DNA of 22,203 nucleotides from Dehalococcoidia bacterium (GCA_003562555.1 PWUO01000053.1:1-22203), one strand, 5' to 3'; positions 7,392 through 15,938 are shown, numbered from the stretch's first letter. Numbers and translations: made by a program. The notes: generated from the sequence alone by a model not told the origin.

Positions 7392-8864
7392 CTACAACCA
7401 GGCGTGTGACTCGCGATCGATACACCTTGTATCGGCATCGCACTCGATGCCCGCAAGTTTGCGAACTATGTTCTTCGAGTGCTCGATGTTGTGGTCACGG
7501 TAGATGGCTACCTTCTCGATGACGGGTGACCCACCACCATGAAGATAGTCCACCAGCTTGTGTCCACCCCACGCCGAGGCCATCATGTCCTGGAACAACC
7601 TGAACGCCCTGTGTTGGTTCTCAGCAGAGATGTTCGGATTGCGCATGATGTACTTCTCCAGATAGGGACCGGTCTTCTCGTCGTAGAAGTCTTCTTCAGG
7701 AGGCAGCGTGGCAACGAGACCCCCGGCTATGGCGGCAAGCGCCTCGTACTCTTTGTAGATCGCATCGCCGGCAAGCATGCGCCCGGCATTGCAGTAGTTG
7801 GTATCAGGAATCTGAGTTCCTGAAGCTGCTTTGGTGGAATTGACGGCCGCCGCGATGCCGGCGGCGTAGATAAGGTCAACGACTTGGATCATGTCCGCGA
7901 GCTGATGACGCACATGCTGCGCTCGATCGATGCCGTTATACTCAGCAGCCAACGCTGTCGCCCCTGCGTAGATCTCCGATACGGCCGCTTTGCAGCCGGT
8001 GTAGCTGTGGCGGTGATAGAGCGCAAACAGAAGCGCAAGCTTGCCAGCCATATCGGCTTCACCACACAGGAACACCCGCTCCCAGGGCACGAACACGTTG
8101 TCGAACACCGTGATCGAGTGGCTCATGCCGATCTCGCAGAAGGGCGCCTGTAGCTGCTTACGCCTGGTAGGTGCATATGCCGCATTGATAAGCGTCACCC
8201 CTTCCCAGTCCGATGGAATCGAAAACGCAACAGCCCAATCGTTTTCTTCGGCAGTCATGTTGCGGGTCGGAATCGCGACAATCTCATCCACGTATACCGA
8301 GCACGAATTATGCGCTTTCGCACCGTTCACGATGATGCCGTCATCCCGCCTCTCGACTACACGGAGGTAGAGATCGGGATCCTTCTGTTCATGGGGTCGC
8401 CATGGCCGATTCCCCTTCACATCTGTCTGCGCGCAGTTAAGCGACAGGTCCTCATCCTGGACCTTCTTCATGAAGTTAATGAACCGTTCATGGTAGTTAG
8501 TGCCATACTTCTGATCGGCTTCATAGGTCACCACGGAGAGTGCGTTGAGCGAATCAACACCCATGCACCGCTGAATGCATCCACCAACATCCTGACAATA
8601 GAGGCGGGTCATCTTCTGCTTGTTGAACAGATCCTCCACGCTCTGATGGATGTGGGTGAACCTGTTGATCGTTTCACCCGTGAGGTGAGACTTCACAGTG
8701 CCGATACCTTCGAAGGCATCATCGAATGCGAAATCATACGTCTTTGCCATCACATTTACGCCACCCACGAGCTTCGGATCAAACCGGTCGACAATCTTCC
8801 CGCCCATGTAGATGTTCGGCTTTAGCTTTGAGAGCCGCTCCCTGAACTGGTCGCCAGTAATCAT
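7392..8864 (-). CDS. 4-hydroxybutyryl-CoA dehydratase / 4-hydroxyphenylacetate 3-hydroxylase family protein (paralogue 1)
   Basis: A 490-residue protein with the acyl-CoA-dehydrogenase-like fold of the HpaB/AbfD family. The residues known in AbfD to hold the [4Fe-4S] cluster and act in catalysis have clear counterparts: C96 and C100 in GGCIQRCMG, and H284, Y288, C291, K292 in HRHSYTGCK (the AbfD pattern H-x3-Y-x2-C-K). This favours an oxygen-sensitive dehydratase/isomerase acting on a hydroxyacyl-CoA through a flavin ketyl radical rather than an aerobic hydroxylase. VFVPWERVFLCGE is the common FAD-site segment. AGGAGG at 8873-8878 supports the ATG. It is divergent from the glycyl radical enzyme. 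The exact substrate is not determinable; 4-hydroxybutyryl-CoA itself is only one possibility. Confidence 0.88.
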   Translation of the reverse strand: MITGDQFRERLSKLKPNIYMGGKIVDRFDPKLVGGVNVMAKTYDFAFDDAFEGIGTVKSHLTGETINRFTHIHQSVEDLFNKQKMTRLYCQDVGGCIQRCMGVDSLNALSVVTYEADQKYGTNYHERFINFMKKVQDEDLSLNCAQTDVKGNRPWRPHEQKDPDLYLRVVERRDDGIIVNGAKAHNSCSVYVDEIVAIPTRNMTAEENDWAVAFSIPSDWEGVTLINAAYAPTRRKQLQAPFCEIGMSHSITVFDNVFVPWERVFLCGEADMAGKLALLFALYHRHSYTGCKAAVSEIYAGATALAAEYNGIDRAQHVRHQLADMIQVVDLIYAAGIAAAVNSTKAASGTQIPDTNYCNAGRMLAGDAIYKEYEALAAIAGGLVATLPPEEDFYDEKTGPYLEKYIMRNPNISAENQHRAFRLFQDMMASAWGGHKLVDYLHGGGSPVIEKVAIYRDHNIEHSKNIVRKLAGIECDADTRCIDRESHAWL

Positions 8865-8892
8865 CGTCTAATCCTCCTGAGAAATGACGGTC

Positions 8893-8911
8893 CTCATGCG
8901 GGGCGCATGAG
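8893..8911. promoter_or_regulatory. Perfect 8-bp palindrome in a divergent promoter region
   Basis: CTCATGCG (8893-8900), GGG, CGCATGAG (8904-8911). It lies 29 bases upstream of the minus-strand ATG at 8864, between that gene's ribosome site and the divergent glycyl radical gene. It could be an operator or, in the minus-strand mRNA, a tight leader hairpin. Confidence 0.45.
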
Positions 8912-8983
8912 TGGGAGTACCCCTTGGAACCATAACACAAAGGCGAAATGCCGCACAACACGAACACTGAATGTGGCAGCGTG

Positions 8984-9012
8984 TTACCATTGCGAGTACG
9001 GGACAGGATAAT
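8984..9012 (+). promoter_or_regulatory. Candidate sigma70-type promoter of the glycyl radical enzyme operon
   Basis: TTACCA (8984-8989), 17-base spacer, GATAAT (9007-9012), about 31 bases before the ATG at 9044. Found by eye; spacing is ideal and the -10 matches 5 of 6. Confidence 0.4.
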
Positions 9013-9043
9013 CGACACCTACATTGAGCCAGAGTGACGCACT

Positions 9044-11419
9044 ATGAACGCGCGCGTGGAGCAACTGAGACAGCGGGCAGTGGGGGAGACACCTTCAGTC
9101 GACATAATGCGCGCCCGCATCGTAACCAGCGTACACCAGAAACACGCAGGCGAGCCACTGGTGACGGTGTGGGGCACTGCGATGCACCGCCTCTTCACAG
9201 ATCTGCCTATCAGCATCGCCCCCGGCGAGTTGATCGTGGGCAGTCCTACGTGGCGGCCACGCGCTGCCCAGTTGTACCCCGAGGTACAGGCGGCGTGGAT
9301 TGAGGCAGAACTGGACGGAGTCGAGAGCAGGGAATGGGATCCTCTCGAGATGTCGCCTTCAGACAAGGCAGAGGTACGTGAGTCTATACTTCCATACTGG
9401 AAAGGAAGAACAATAGCAGAGCGACTGTACCTCCAATGCCCACCGGAAACGGCACGACTGATCTACCTCGACCCGAACGTCTGGCCCACCAGATCCACAG
9501 GTATCATTGACAACTACTCGCTGATCCAGAAGGGAATCGGAACGGTGGTGCCGAACTATCGCAAAGTGCTGGAGCTCGGTGTCAACGGCATCATCTCCCA
9601 GATCGATAAGCGTGCGGCTGCTCTTGACCTGGCCGATCCGGAAAGCGCCTCCGCCATGGTGTTCCTGAAGTCAGCTCGTCGAGCACTGGAAGGACTGCCC
9701 ATCTACGCCGGACGCTACGCACAGCTCGCACTGGAGATGGCGCAGCAGGAGCCTGACGGCGTGCGCAAGGCGGAACTCCTGCGCATCCACGAGATCTGCT
9801 CTCGCGTCCCTGCTGAACCCGCACGCAGCTTCCACGAAGCGATGCAGTCGTTCTGGTTCACGCACCTTGCGATACGCATCGAGGAGAGCGGCCATTCACT
9901 GTCGCCCGGCAGATTCGATCAGTACATGGCGCCCTACCTTGGCGATGAGGACCGCGAGCAGGCACGGGAGCTTATCGAGTGCCTCTACCTGAAGCTTTCT
10001 GAACTCATGCTGTTCGTGAATAGGGACACCTCGAAGTTCTACACCGGTGTGCCCCAATGGCAGAACCTCAACCTCGGGGGACGGCGCGCCGATGGATTGG
10101 ACGCAACCAACGAACTGTCCTATCTGTGCCTCGATGCGATGATCGACCTCAGGGTCGTGCAACCCGACATATCGGTGCGGATCCATTCAGATACACCCGA
10201 GGCCTTTATTATCAAAGCCTGCGAACTTGCCAGACTTGGCACCGGGCACCCAAAGTTCTACAACGAAGATCTCATAGCGTACTCAATGGCCTGCAAGGGG
10301 ATGAGCCTCGACGAGTCCCGCGACTTTGCGATCATGGGTTGTGTCGAACCCCGTGTACAGGCCAAAGAGGGGATACACCTCACCGGAGGTTTCATAAATC
10401 TGCCGATGGCACTCGAGCTTGCTCTGAACGATGGCGTGTGGAGACGTACCGGCACACAGGTCGGCCTCCGCACGGGAGATCCCTGCGCCTTTGCCAGTTA
10501 TGAGCAGGTGGTTCGCGCCTACGAAGCACAACTGGCACACCTCGTTCGTCACATGTTTGTGGTAAACGCGATCGCGGAGACCGCCTACAGCGAGCTGCTG
10601 TGCTCACCATTTCTTTCGGCACTTACAGAGGACTGCATCGAATCGGGCCGGCCACTGCAGAAGGGCGGAGCCCGTTATAATTTCGGCCCGGCGGTCAATG
10701 AGATCGGCGTTGCCGATACCGGCGATTCACTTGCTGCCATCAAGAAGCTCGTGTTTGATGAACGAAAGATAGACATGGCGGAACTCCTCGACGCACTTGG
10801 ACATGACTTCGAAGGGTACGACGACCTGCGCGCTTTGCTCCTTCGCGAGGCGCCCAAGTTCGGCAACGATGATGACTACGTGGATCTGATCACTCGTGAC
10901 GCGGTCCAGTTCGGCAATCGCGAAGTGATGAAGTATCGCAACGTATTTGGCGGCCAGGCGCAGGCCGGGATCATTGCCGTGACCGCAGGCATCCCGTTTG
11001 GAGGTGTCGTTGGCGCCTTGCCGAGCGGACGGAAGGCAGGGCAACCGCTGGCCGACAACTCATCACCGTCTTCGGGCAGCGACCACCTTGGACCTACGGC
11101 AATTGCGCGATCGGTTGCCAAGCTGGATCCAGCCGCGCTGAGAAACGGTACCCTGTTGAACCTCAGATTATCACCACAGTCCGTGGCGAATTCGGAAGGC
11201 CTCCATCGTATGGCTGCGTTTGTCCGGGGACTCTGCGATGTCGGATGCTGGCACGCTCAATTCAACGTGGTGGATAGCGAGACACTGCGTCAGGCACAAA
11301 CATGTCCGGCAGAGTTCTCCGACCTTCTGATTCGTGTGGCTGGCTACAGCGCCTATTTCACTCAACTGCACCGTGATGTCCAGGATGACATCATCAGAAG
11401 AACCGAACATGGGCTTTAG
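9044..11419 (+). CDS. Glycyl radical enzyme, dehydratase/lyase clade
   Basis: A 791-residue full-length glycyl radical enzyme (PFL superfamily). The catalytic Cys is C433 in MGCVEPRVQ, with E435 two residues on; GCVEP marks the eliminase branch (glycerol/propanediol dehydratase, choline TMA-lyase, hydroxyproline dehydratase, isethionate lyase) rather than pyruvate formate-lyase. The C-terminal glycyl radical loop is RVAGYSAYF, radical site G767. The N-terminal TVWGTAMHRLFTDLPISI and IVGSPTWRPRAAQLYPE segments fit the PFL domain, where the usual GN near the latter is GS. Activation needs the radical-SAM enzyme encoded immediately downstream (TAG-ATG junction with no gap). The substrate cannot be assigned by eye. 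The radical protein is destroyed by oxygen, so this implies anaerobic metabolism. Confidence 0.95.
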   Translation: MNARVEQLRQRAVGETPSVDIMRARIVTSVHQKHAGEPLVTVWGTAMHRLFTDLPISIAPGELIVGSPTWRPRAAQLYPEVQAAWIEAELDGVESREWDPLEMSPSDKAEVRESILPYWKGRTIAERLYLQCPPETARLIYLDPNVWPTRSTGIIDNYSLIQKGIGTVVPNYRKVLELGVNGIISQIDKRAAALDLADPESASAMVFLKSARRALEGLPIYAGRYAQLALEMAQQEPDGVRKAELLRIHEICSRVPAEPARSFHEAMQSFWFTHLAIRIEESGHSLSPGRFDQYMAPYLGDEDREQARELIECLYLKLSELMLFVNRDTSKFYTGVPQWQNLNLGGRRADGLDATNELSYLCLDAMIDLRVVQPDISVRIHSDTPEAFIIKACELARLGTGHPKFYNEDLIAYSMACKGMSLDESRDFAIMGCVEPRVQAKEGIHLTGGFINLPMALELALNDGVWRRTGTQVGLRTGDPCAFASYEQVVRAYEAQLAHLVRHMFVVNAIAETAYSELLCSPFLSALTEDCIESGRPLQKGGARYNFGPAVNEIGVADTGDSLAAIKKLVFDERKIDMAELLDALGHDFEGYDDLRALLLREAPKFGNDDDYVDLITRDAVQFGNREVMKYRNVFGGQAQAGIIAVTAGIPFGGVVGALPSGRKAGQPLADNSSPSSGSDHLGPTAIARSVAKLDPAALRNGTLLNLRLSPQSVANSEGLHRMAAFVRGLCDVGCWHAQFNVVDSETLRQAQTCPAEFSDLLIRVAGYSAYFTQLHRDVQDDIIRRTEHGL

Positions 11420-12340
11420 ATGACTGCAGCGACAGCAGGTTGTGTCTTCGACGTGCAGCGTTTCTCGCTCCAGGATGGTCCGGGTCTGCGTACACTGGTA
11501 TTTCTCAAGGGTTGTCCTCTACGTTGTCTCTGGTGCTCAAACCCTGAATCTCAGGACGAGTCTCCTGAATTGCTGTTCGATCACACGCGTTGCATCCTAT
11601 GCGGCAACTGCGTCCGCGCCTGCCCTCATGGCGCACTGAAGGGTGAGCCAGGGCACACTCCCATCTACTCGGTATCACTATGCACTCACTGCGGCGCCTG
11701 CGTTGCAGCATGTCCTTCGGCTGCACGCACTTTGTGCGGGCGCGTCATGTCGGTCGAGGAGGTAGTCTCGGTTGCACTGCGAGACATGCCGTTCTACAGG
11801 AGGTCTGGAGGGGGCGTTACCGTCGGAGGCGGAGAGCCGACATCACAGCCTGCGTTCGCGCTTGCCCTCCTCGCCAGCCTCAGTGGACACGGCATCGACA
11901 GCGCCATTGAAACCTGCGGCTATGCCGATCCGGAATCGTTCCTGTCCATTGCTATGGCCGTGCGGTACATCTATTTCGACATCAAGCATCCTGTATCGTA
12001 GCGGCACCATGACCTGACGGGAGTGAAGAACGAGTTGATTCTCCGCAACCTGTCTTCCATTCTCGAACAACACGACGATGTCACAGTCAGGTACCCACTG
12101 GTGCCTGACTGCAATGATCACCCCCGGGATATCCATGCGCTTGCTCAGTTGCTGCGTCAATTGCCGAGGACGCCTGCACTTGAGATCGTGCCCTATCATC
12201 GCTACGGTGAGCACAAGTATCGGCTGTTGCAGCGACACTATGGGCTCGCGGGGCTGGCCCCACCTTCAGTCCACCATGTCGCCAATGTACAACTCACGCT
12301 GCAGCACCACGGCATCGCATGCAGGGTGCTCTCACACTGA
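11420..12340 (+). CDS. Glycyl radical enzyme activase (radical SAM), interrupted by in-frame TAG
   Basis: The activase that installs the glycyl radical on the enzyme encoded just upstream. The radical-SAM cluster motif is C32-x3-C36-x2-C39 (KGCPLRCLWCSNPES); an inserted ferredoxin domain has C58/C61/C64/C68 and C88/C91/C94/C98; GGGEP (136-140) is the SAM-binding strand. Family length is about 300. Codon 194 is TAG (11999-12001), and homologous sequence continues in the same frame: YFDIKHPVS, stop, RHHDLTGVKNELILRNL, through to TGA at 12340. The conserved DIKH...H...TGV-NELIL pattern spans the stop without gain or loss of residues. If read through, the product is 306 residues; if not, a 193-residue fragment lacking the C-terminal barrel strands. 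A shorter restart at about 12023 would lack the catalytic clusters. Either a recent nonsense mutation, a sequence error, or TAG decoding. Confidence 0.9.
11999..12001 (+). other. In-frame amber codon inside the activase
   Basis: TAG at residue 194 of an otherwise continuous activase frame. In family alignments known to me this position (DIKHMDxEKH-like) is variable, often Glu, Lys or Ala; GAG, AAG or CAG can each become TAG by one change. Nine other genes in the window end with TAG. Confidence 0.95.
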
Positions 12341-12595
12341 CGACACGTACCGATCACGGGACCGCCCGGAAATGTCCCGACTGATATTGATTCTGTCGGT
12401 TTACAATGAGAATGCGCACCGGCGAAAGAATCATTTGTCCTCCACTATTCACACGTATTAGAATCGACTGCTTCGCCGCAAAGCGGCCCTGCACATGAGC
12501 CTCATGACTTCGAATACATCTCGGTGCGCACATTGTGCTGACAGGCGACCGGTACACTACGTGACGGTCGACCGCGGATTGACATAAGGAGTGTC
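12341..12595. other. Intergenic gap between activase and MBL hydrolase
   Basis: No credible gene. It holds a TACAAT-like box (12402-12407) without a well-spaced -35 and a small perfect hairpin, GCCGC-AAA-GCGGC (12475-12487). The downstream gene may have its own promoter here, but this is weak. Confidence 0.4.
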
Positions 12596-13573
12596 GTGAT
12601 CGAAGAGATACTGCCCGGCATCGTCCGCATGGAAGTACCACTTCCCAAGAGCCCTCTTAAGGCGACAAATTCGTACGTCATACTTGACGGGTCAAGACCG
12701 TTGGTGGTCGACACGGCTTTCAATCGCTCCGAGTGTCGAGAGACGTTTCTCGCGCTGTTACGCGAAATCGGTCAAAGCCCGGACTCGGTCGACTATTTCG
12801 TAACCCATCTGCACGCTGATCATCTCGGACTTGCTGCAACCCTCGCGCGCAACGGCACCACCATCTATTTCAACGAGCCTGACCTTCCCTTGGCTCGCCC
12901 AGACGAGGAATACTGGGACTGGATGGGCCGGATCTACGAGCAACACGGCCTTCCATTACGGGATTCCCGTGAGGCGATGGCTCGCCATCCGGGGCGCATC
13001 TATGGACCGGAGACGGACTTTCCCTACACTATCGTTCATGATGGTGATCTGTTGAACAGGGGAGGGTACTCATTGCGGTGCGTGCAGACGACAGGTCATA
13101 CGCCAGGACACATGTGCCTGCTCATCGAGGGTCATGACATGCTTTTCTGCGGCGATCATATGCTTGGCGACATCACTCCGAACATCACCATGTGGACGGG
13201 TATGACCGATCCACTGGGTTGTTACCTGGAAAGTCTCGACAGGGTGTCCCGGTTGTGCCTGAAGCGTGCGCTGACTGGACACCGTTCACTGATCGACGAT
13301 TGCGACGGACGGATCAGGGAGCTCAAAGAGCATCACGAGCAGCGTCTGCGGGAGGTGATATCAGCGCTGCGCGACGGTGAGAAGGACGCCGCCGCCACGA
13401 CCCCGCTGATAACGTGGGATCTCCGTTACGACCGGTGGGATGACGTACACCCGGTGCAGAAGCTCTTCGCCACCGGGGAGACGATTGCCCATCTGCAGCA
13501 CCTGGAGGCCAGGGGAGTGGTTCGGAGCATCATGCGCGACGGGCACATACTGTACCGGATTGCATCCAGTTAG
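12596..13573 (+). CDS. Metallo-beta-lactamase-fold hydrolase
   Basis: A 325-residue MBL-fold protein. Zinc ligands are visible in order: H71-x-H73-x-D75-H76 (VTHLHADHLGL), H172 in GHTPGH, D187 in FCGDHML, and H in LTGHRS (about 248). The C-terminal 70 residues (HHEQRLREVISALR onwards) are a helical, winged-helix-like extension as in LACTB2-type hydrolases and RNases of this branch. The GTG start at 12596 is preferred because AAGGAG ends a few bases before it. Possible roles in the family include hydrolysis of thioesters, lactones or nucleic acids; given the neighbouring CoA-type enzymes, thioester hydrolysis is an inference. Its TAG stop overlaps the convergent TAA stop of the next gene. Confidence 0.9.
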   Translation: MIEEILPGIVRMEVPLPKSPLKATNSYVILDGSRPLVVDTAFNRSECRETFLALLREIGQSPDSVDYFVTHLHADHLGLAATLARNGTTIYFNEPDLPLARPDEEYWDWMGRIYEQHGLPLRDSREAMARHPGRIYGPETDFPYTIVHDGDLLNRGGYSLRCVQTTGHTPGHMCLLIEGHDMLFCGDHMLGDITPNITMWTGMTDPLGCYLESLDRVSRLCLKRALTGHRSLIDDCDGRIRELKEHHEQRLREVISALRDGEKDAAATTPLITWDLRYDRWDDVHPVQKLFATGETIAHLQHLEARGVVRSIMRDGHILYRIASS

Positions 13574-14622
13574 AACGAGCAGGTGCAGGTTTCCACGTAG
13601 ATGAGCGCACTGGAGGTCGATCTGTTCCCATCCGCGTCGCTGACCACCACGACGATAGTAGCCCCCACCACGCTCTTCGGAGCCTCCCAGTTCGCTACTG
13701 CGCCATCACTAGTAAGCGTGCCGTAGTCGGCACTCCATTCATAAGTGAACGGTCCGTCGCCGTCTGCCACCACACATTCAATACTGCACGATCGCCCCTG
13801 GAAAATGGTCCAAGAGTCGCCATGGCTCTTGAACATGTTCGTGTTCAGAGGTTCAACGATCATTTCCTGTATTTCCGGTGGCTCAACCGGCGTGACACTG
13901 ATGGGGAGGGCTCTCTTGGCCTCTCCACCGTACACGTCTCTCACAGTGACAGTGATCCAGTACGAATCGATGTCGTCCGGCGCCAGCCAGATGATCGCGT
14001 CACCCTGTCCGAAGATCTCCCCTCCTGTGGCAGACCATTCGTAGGTGAAATCATCACCGTCGGGGTCCATCGCCTCACACCAGAAGCGTGCGCTGTCGCC
14101 ACCGGACAGCCAATCCGCGTCCGATGACATGCTGAGGATCTGAGGTGGCGCGTTCGCTTTGACACGCAGGGATATGGAGTGTTCGGCGCTACGACCGTGA
14201 TCATCACTGACCACTACCGAGACGCGATACAGGCCCTCCGATATAGGAGACCCCCACTCGACCTGGGGACCTTCACCGAAGATCGACCCTGCGCTGGCAG
14301 ACCATTCGTATGTGAGATCACGGCCATCGGGATGAATCGCCTCACAGACGATATCACACAGGTCGAATGGCTGAACACGATCGGTGGCAGCCGTCAGACC
14401 CAGGATCTCCGGAGGTCGGTTCACATCGGTCGACTGCGCAGGACTCGCATCGGGTGTCGGCACTGCAACGTCAGAGTGGACCGACAAGTGCTCACGGTTC
14501 GAACCGGCGACCACAACCAGGACGCCCACTACAGCGACAAGCGTGATGAGCACGGCCTTCCTGCGGCTAAGGCGATGTCGCGTATTCGAAGGCGTCGGGG
14601 TCTGGCCGCTGATTTCGGTCAT
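13570..14622 (-). CDS. Membrane-anchored triple PKD/Ig-like protein (tandem paralogue A)
   Basis: A 350-residue protein: short basic cytoplasmic N-terminus (RHRLSRRK), one TM helix (about 22-40), a Pro/Ser-rich stalk, then three PKD-like beta domains, about 69-154, 158-243 and 247-345. The repeats share the pattern C-E-A-x-x-PDG, YEWSA, G-GEIFG-G and a final VVVSDDHG or VTVRDVYG turn. The chain ends CTCSF with Cys 346 and 348. The TM helix lacks a cleavage site, so a membrane anchor with the repeats outside is predicted. It is closely related to the next upstream gene (14765-15823) with the same domain count and lengths, so the two probably arose by tandem duplication. The function is not recognised. 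The ribosome site is poor. Confidence 0.82.
   Translation of the reverse strand: MTEISGQTPTPSNTRHRLSRRKAVLITLVAVVGVLVVVAGSNREHLSVHSDVAVPTPDASPAQSTDVNRPPEILGLTAATDRVQPFDLCDIVCEAIHPDGRDLTYEWSASAGSIFGEGPQVEWGSPISEGLYRVSVVVSDDHGRSAEHSISLRVKANAPPQILSMSSDADWLSGGDSARFWCEAMDPDGDDFTYEWSATGGEIFGQGDAIIWLAPDDIDSYWITVTVRDVYGGEAKRALPISVTPVEPPEIQEMIVEPLNTNMFKSHGDSWTIFQGRSCSIECVVADGDGPFTYEWSADYGTLTSDGAVANWEAPKSVVGATIVVVVSDADGNRSTSSALIYVETCTCSF
14029..14310. repeat. In-gene 267-bp repeat unit of the PKD paralogue
   Basis: GGCAGACCATTCGTA occurs at 14029-14043 and again at 14296-14310, exactly 267 bases (89 codons) apart, with similar sequence after each copy (TCACC/GCCATCGGG, then ATCGCCTCACA). This marks duplicated PKD-like domains with recent or conserved DNA similarity. 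Confidence 0.75.
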
Positions 14623-14764
14623 CGTCCGTCTACTTCCAATTCACACCCAGACCTGGCGCCACGTGGATTTCGTCTCGGTGTGACGATACGCAACTGGACG
14701 GTGTCATACGAACTTGCACAGTAGTTCAGGGTATGGCGTGCACCGGGTCGGCTTTCATGACCTA

Positions 14765-15823
14765 CTAACCGAAACAAAGGGCACAATCCGTGACGTACAC
14801 GTACACACTGGCGCTGGCGGTATTGCCATGGGCGTCACTCACCTTGAGGACGATGGTGACATCGCCCTTGGTCGGAGGCGGCTGCCACACCGCGTTTGGT
14901 CCATCAGGAGTAAGCGTCCCCCTGTCGGCACTCCACTCATATGTGTACTCGAGGGCATCATCATCAACGAACGCTTCGATTGTACACGGACGTTCGATGA
15001 AAACTCTCCATCCGTCGCCATGGGCCATCAGCATGCTGTGACCAACAGGTCGGAGTAAGAATCCATCGATCTCCGGTGGTCTGGCAGCACTCACCGTTAT
15101 CGGGATTGCGCGCCGGGATTCTTCACCATGGGGATCGGACACGAACACCGTGACCCAGTAGGTGCCCACTGCATCGGGAGCAACCCATACGACTGAATCT
15201 CCCTGGCCAAACAGTTCACCTTCGGTAGCGGCCCACCTGTACGTCAATGCGTCACCATCGGGATCATCCGCCTTACACCACACCACAACCGAGGCTCCGG
15301 GAAGTATCCAGCTATCCGCAGCGATTCTGGACTCCATGGCCAGTATCTCCGGCGGCCGGTTCACCCTGACACGAACGGTGAGCGAGCCTTCATCCGTGTT
15401 TCCGAGGCCATCGTCCACCGTCAGGACGATGCGGAACAGGCCTTCGTTGTCGGGAGCGATCCACTGGACTTCGGAGCCTTCACCATGTATGACGCCGCCC
15501 ATGGGCGACCATGTGTAGATCAGATCACCCGGGCTGGGGTGCTCCACCTCGCATTTGAGAGCCGCCGTGCCCGCTGGTGACACCTGTGCGGCAGAAGAAG
15601 TGAGGCTGACGATTTCCGGAGGCACGGCATCGACAGGGGGCGGCTGTTCCACGCTGCCGTTATCGTTCTCGCGAGGCGACGCGGTCAACCAACCCGCGTT
15701 CATACCGATCACCACCAGGACGGCCAATACTGCAACAGTGCCAACCACCGCCGCTGCCTTCGCCTCAGTATTCCGTTTCCGTGGCTTCTGTTCCTCTGTT
15801 GTCTTCTCTGGTGTATCGCTCAT
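14765..15823 (-). CDS. Membrane-anchored triple PKD/Ig-like protein (tandem paralogue B)
   Basis: A 352-residue protein from the preferred ATG at 15823, which is preceded by CAGGGGAT; an upstream ATG at 15865 would add 14 residues through a palindrome. A charged cytoplasmic segment (EEQKPRKRN) leads into one TM helix (about 23-42), a short stalk and three PKD-like domains with the same repeat motifs as paralogue A (YTWSPMGG, YRWAATEGELFGQGD, YEWSADRGTL). It ends CALCFG, Cys 347 and 350. The gene pair 14765/13570 is collinear on the minus strand with a 142-base gap. Surface display is predicted; ligand binding or assembly of an envelope structure is inference. Ends with TAG. Confidence 0.83.
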   Translation of the reverse strand: MSDTPEKTTEEQKPRKRNTEAKAAAVVGTVAVLAVLVVIGMNAGWLTASPRENDNGSVEQPPPVDAVPPEIVSLTSSAAQVSPAGTAALKCEVEHPSPGDLIYTWSPMGGVIHGEGSEVQWIAPDNEGLFRIVLTVDDGLGNTDEGSLTVRVRVNRPPEILAMESRIAADSWILPGASVVVWCKADDPDGDALTYRWAATEGELFGQGDSVVWVAPDAVGTYWVTVFVSDPHGEESRRAIPITVSAARPPEIDGFLLRPVGHSMLMAHGDGWRVFIERPCTIEAFVDDDALEYTYEWSADRGTLTPDGPNAVWQPPPTKGDVTIVLKVSDAHGNTASASVYVYVTDCALCFG

Positions 15824-15843
15824 TTCGATCCCCTGGCTCCTAC

Positions 15844-15854
15844 CACTGTCAGTG
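15844..15854. promoter_or_regulatory. Short perfect palindrome upstream of PKD paralogue B
   Basis: CACTG-T-CAGTG, 21 bases before the ATG at 15823 on the minus strand, immediately upstream of the ribosome-site region. Too short to be sure of function. Confidence 0.25.
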
Positions 15855-15938
15855 TAGCACCGCAAGGGCTGCAGCGAGCAAACAAACGTGCCTGTATACG
15901 GTAAACGAAATCACATACGTCACCTGGCACCGGCAGGT

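Noticed and set aside
7392..8864. Calling the protein an aerobic 4-hydroxyphenylacetate 3-monooxygenase
   Set aside because: The AbfD cluster ligands and catalytic Tyr/Lys pattern are present, which HpaB-type monooxygenases lack, and the context is anaerobic.
11999..12001. Genome-wide TAG reassignment
   Set aside because: Nine other convincing genes here end with TAG at the expected family C-terminus.
11420..12340. Activase split taken as a frameshift
   Set aside because: Both halves start at the same phase (positions equal modulo 3) and conserved spacing is kept, so it is a stop codon, not an indel.
12354..12641. 95-codon minus-strand frame in the gap before the MBL gene
   Set aside because: No family resemblance, overlaps the MBL start and ribosome site; treated as chance.
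14490..14515. GGTTCGAAC resembling a tRNA T-loop
   Set aside because: It lies within a PKD coding sequence and no acceptor or anticodon arms can be folded around it.
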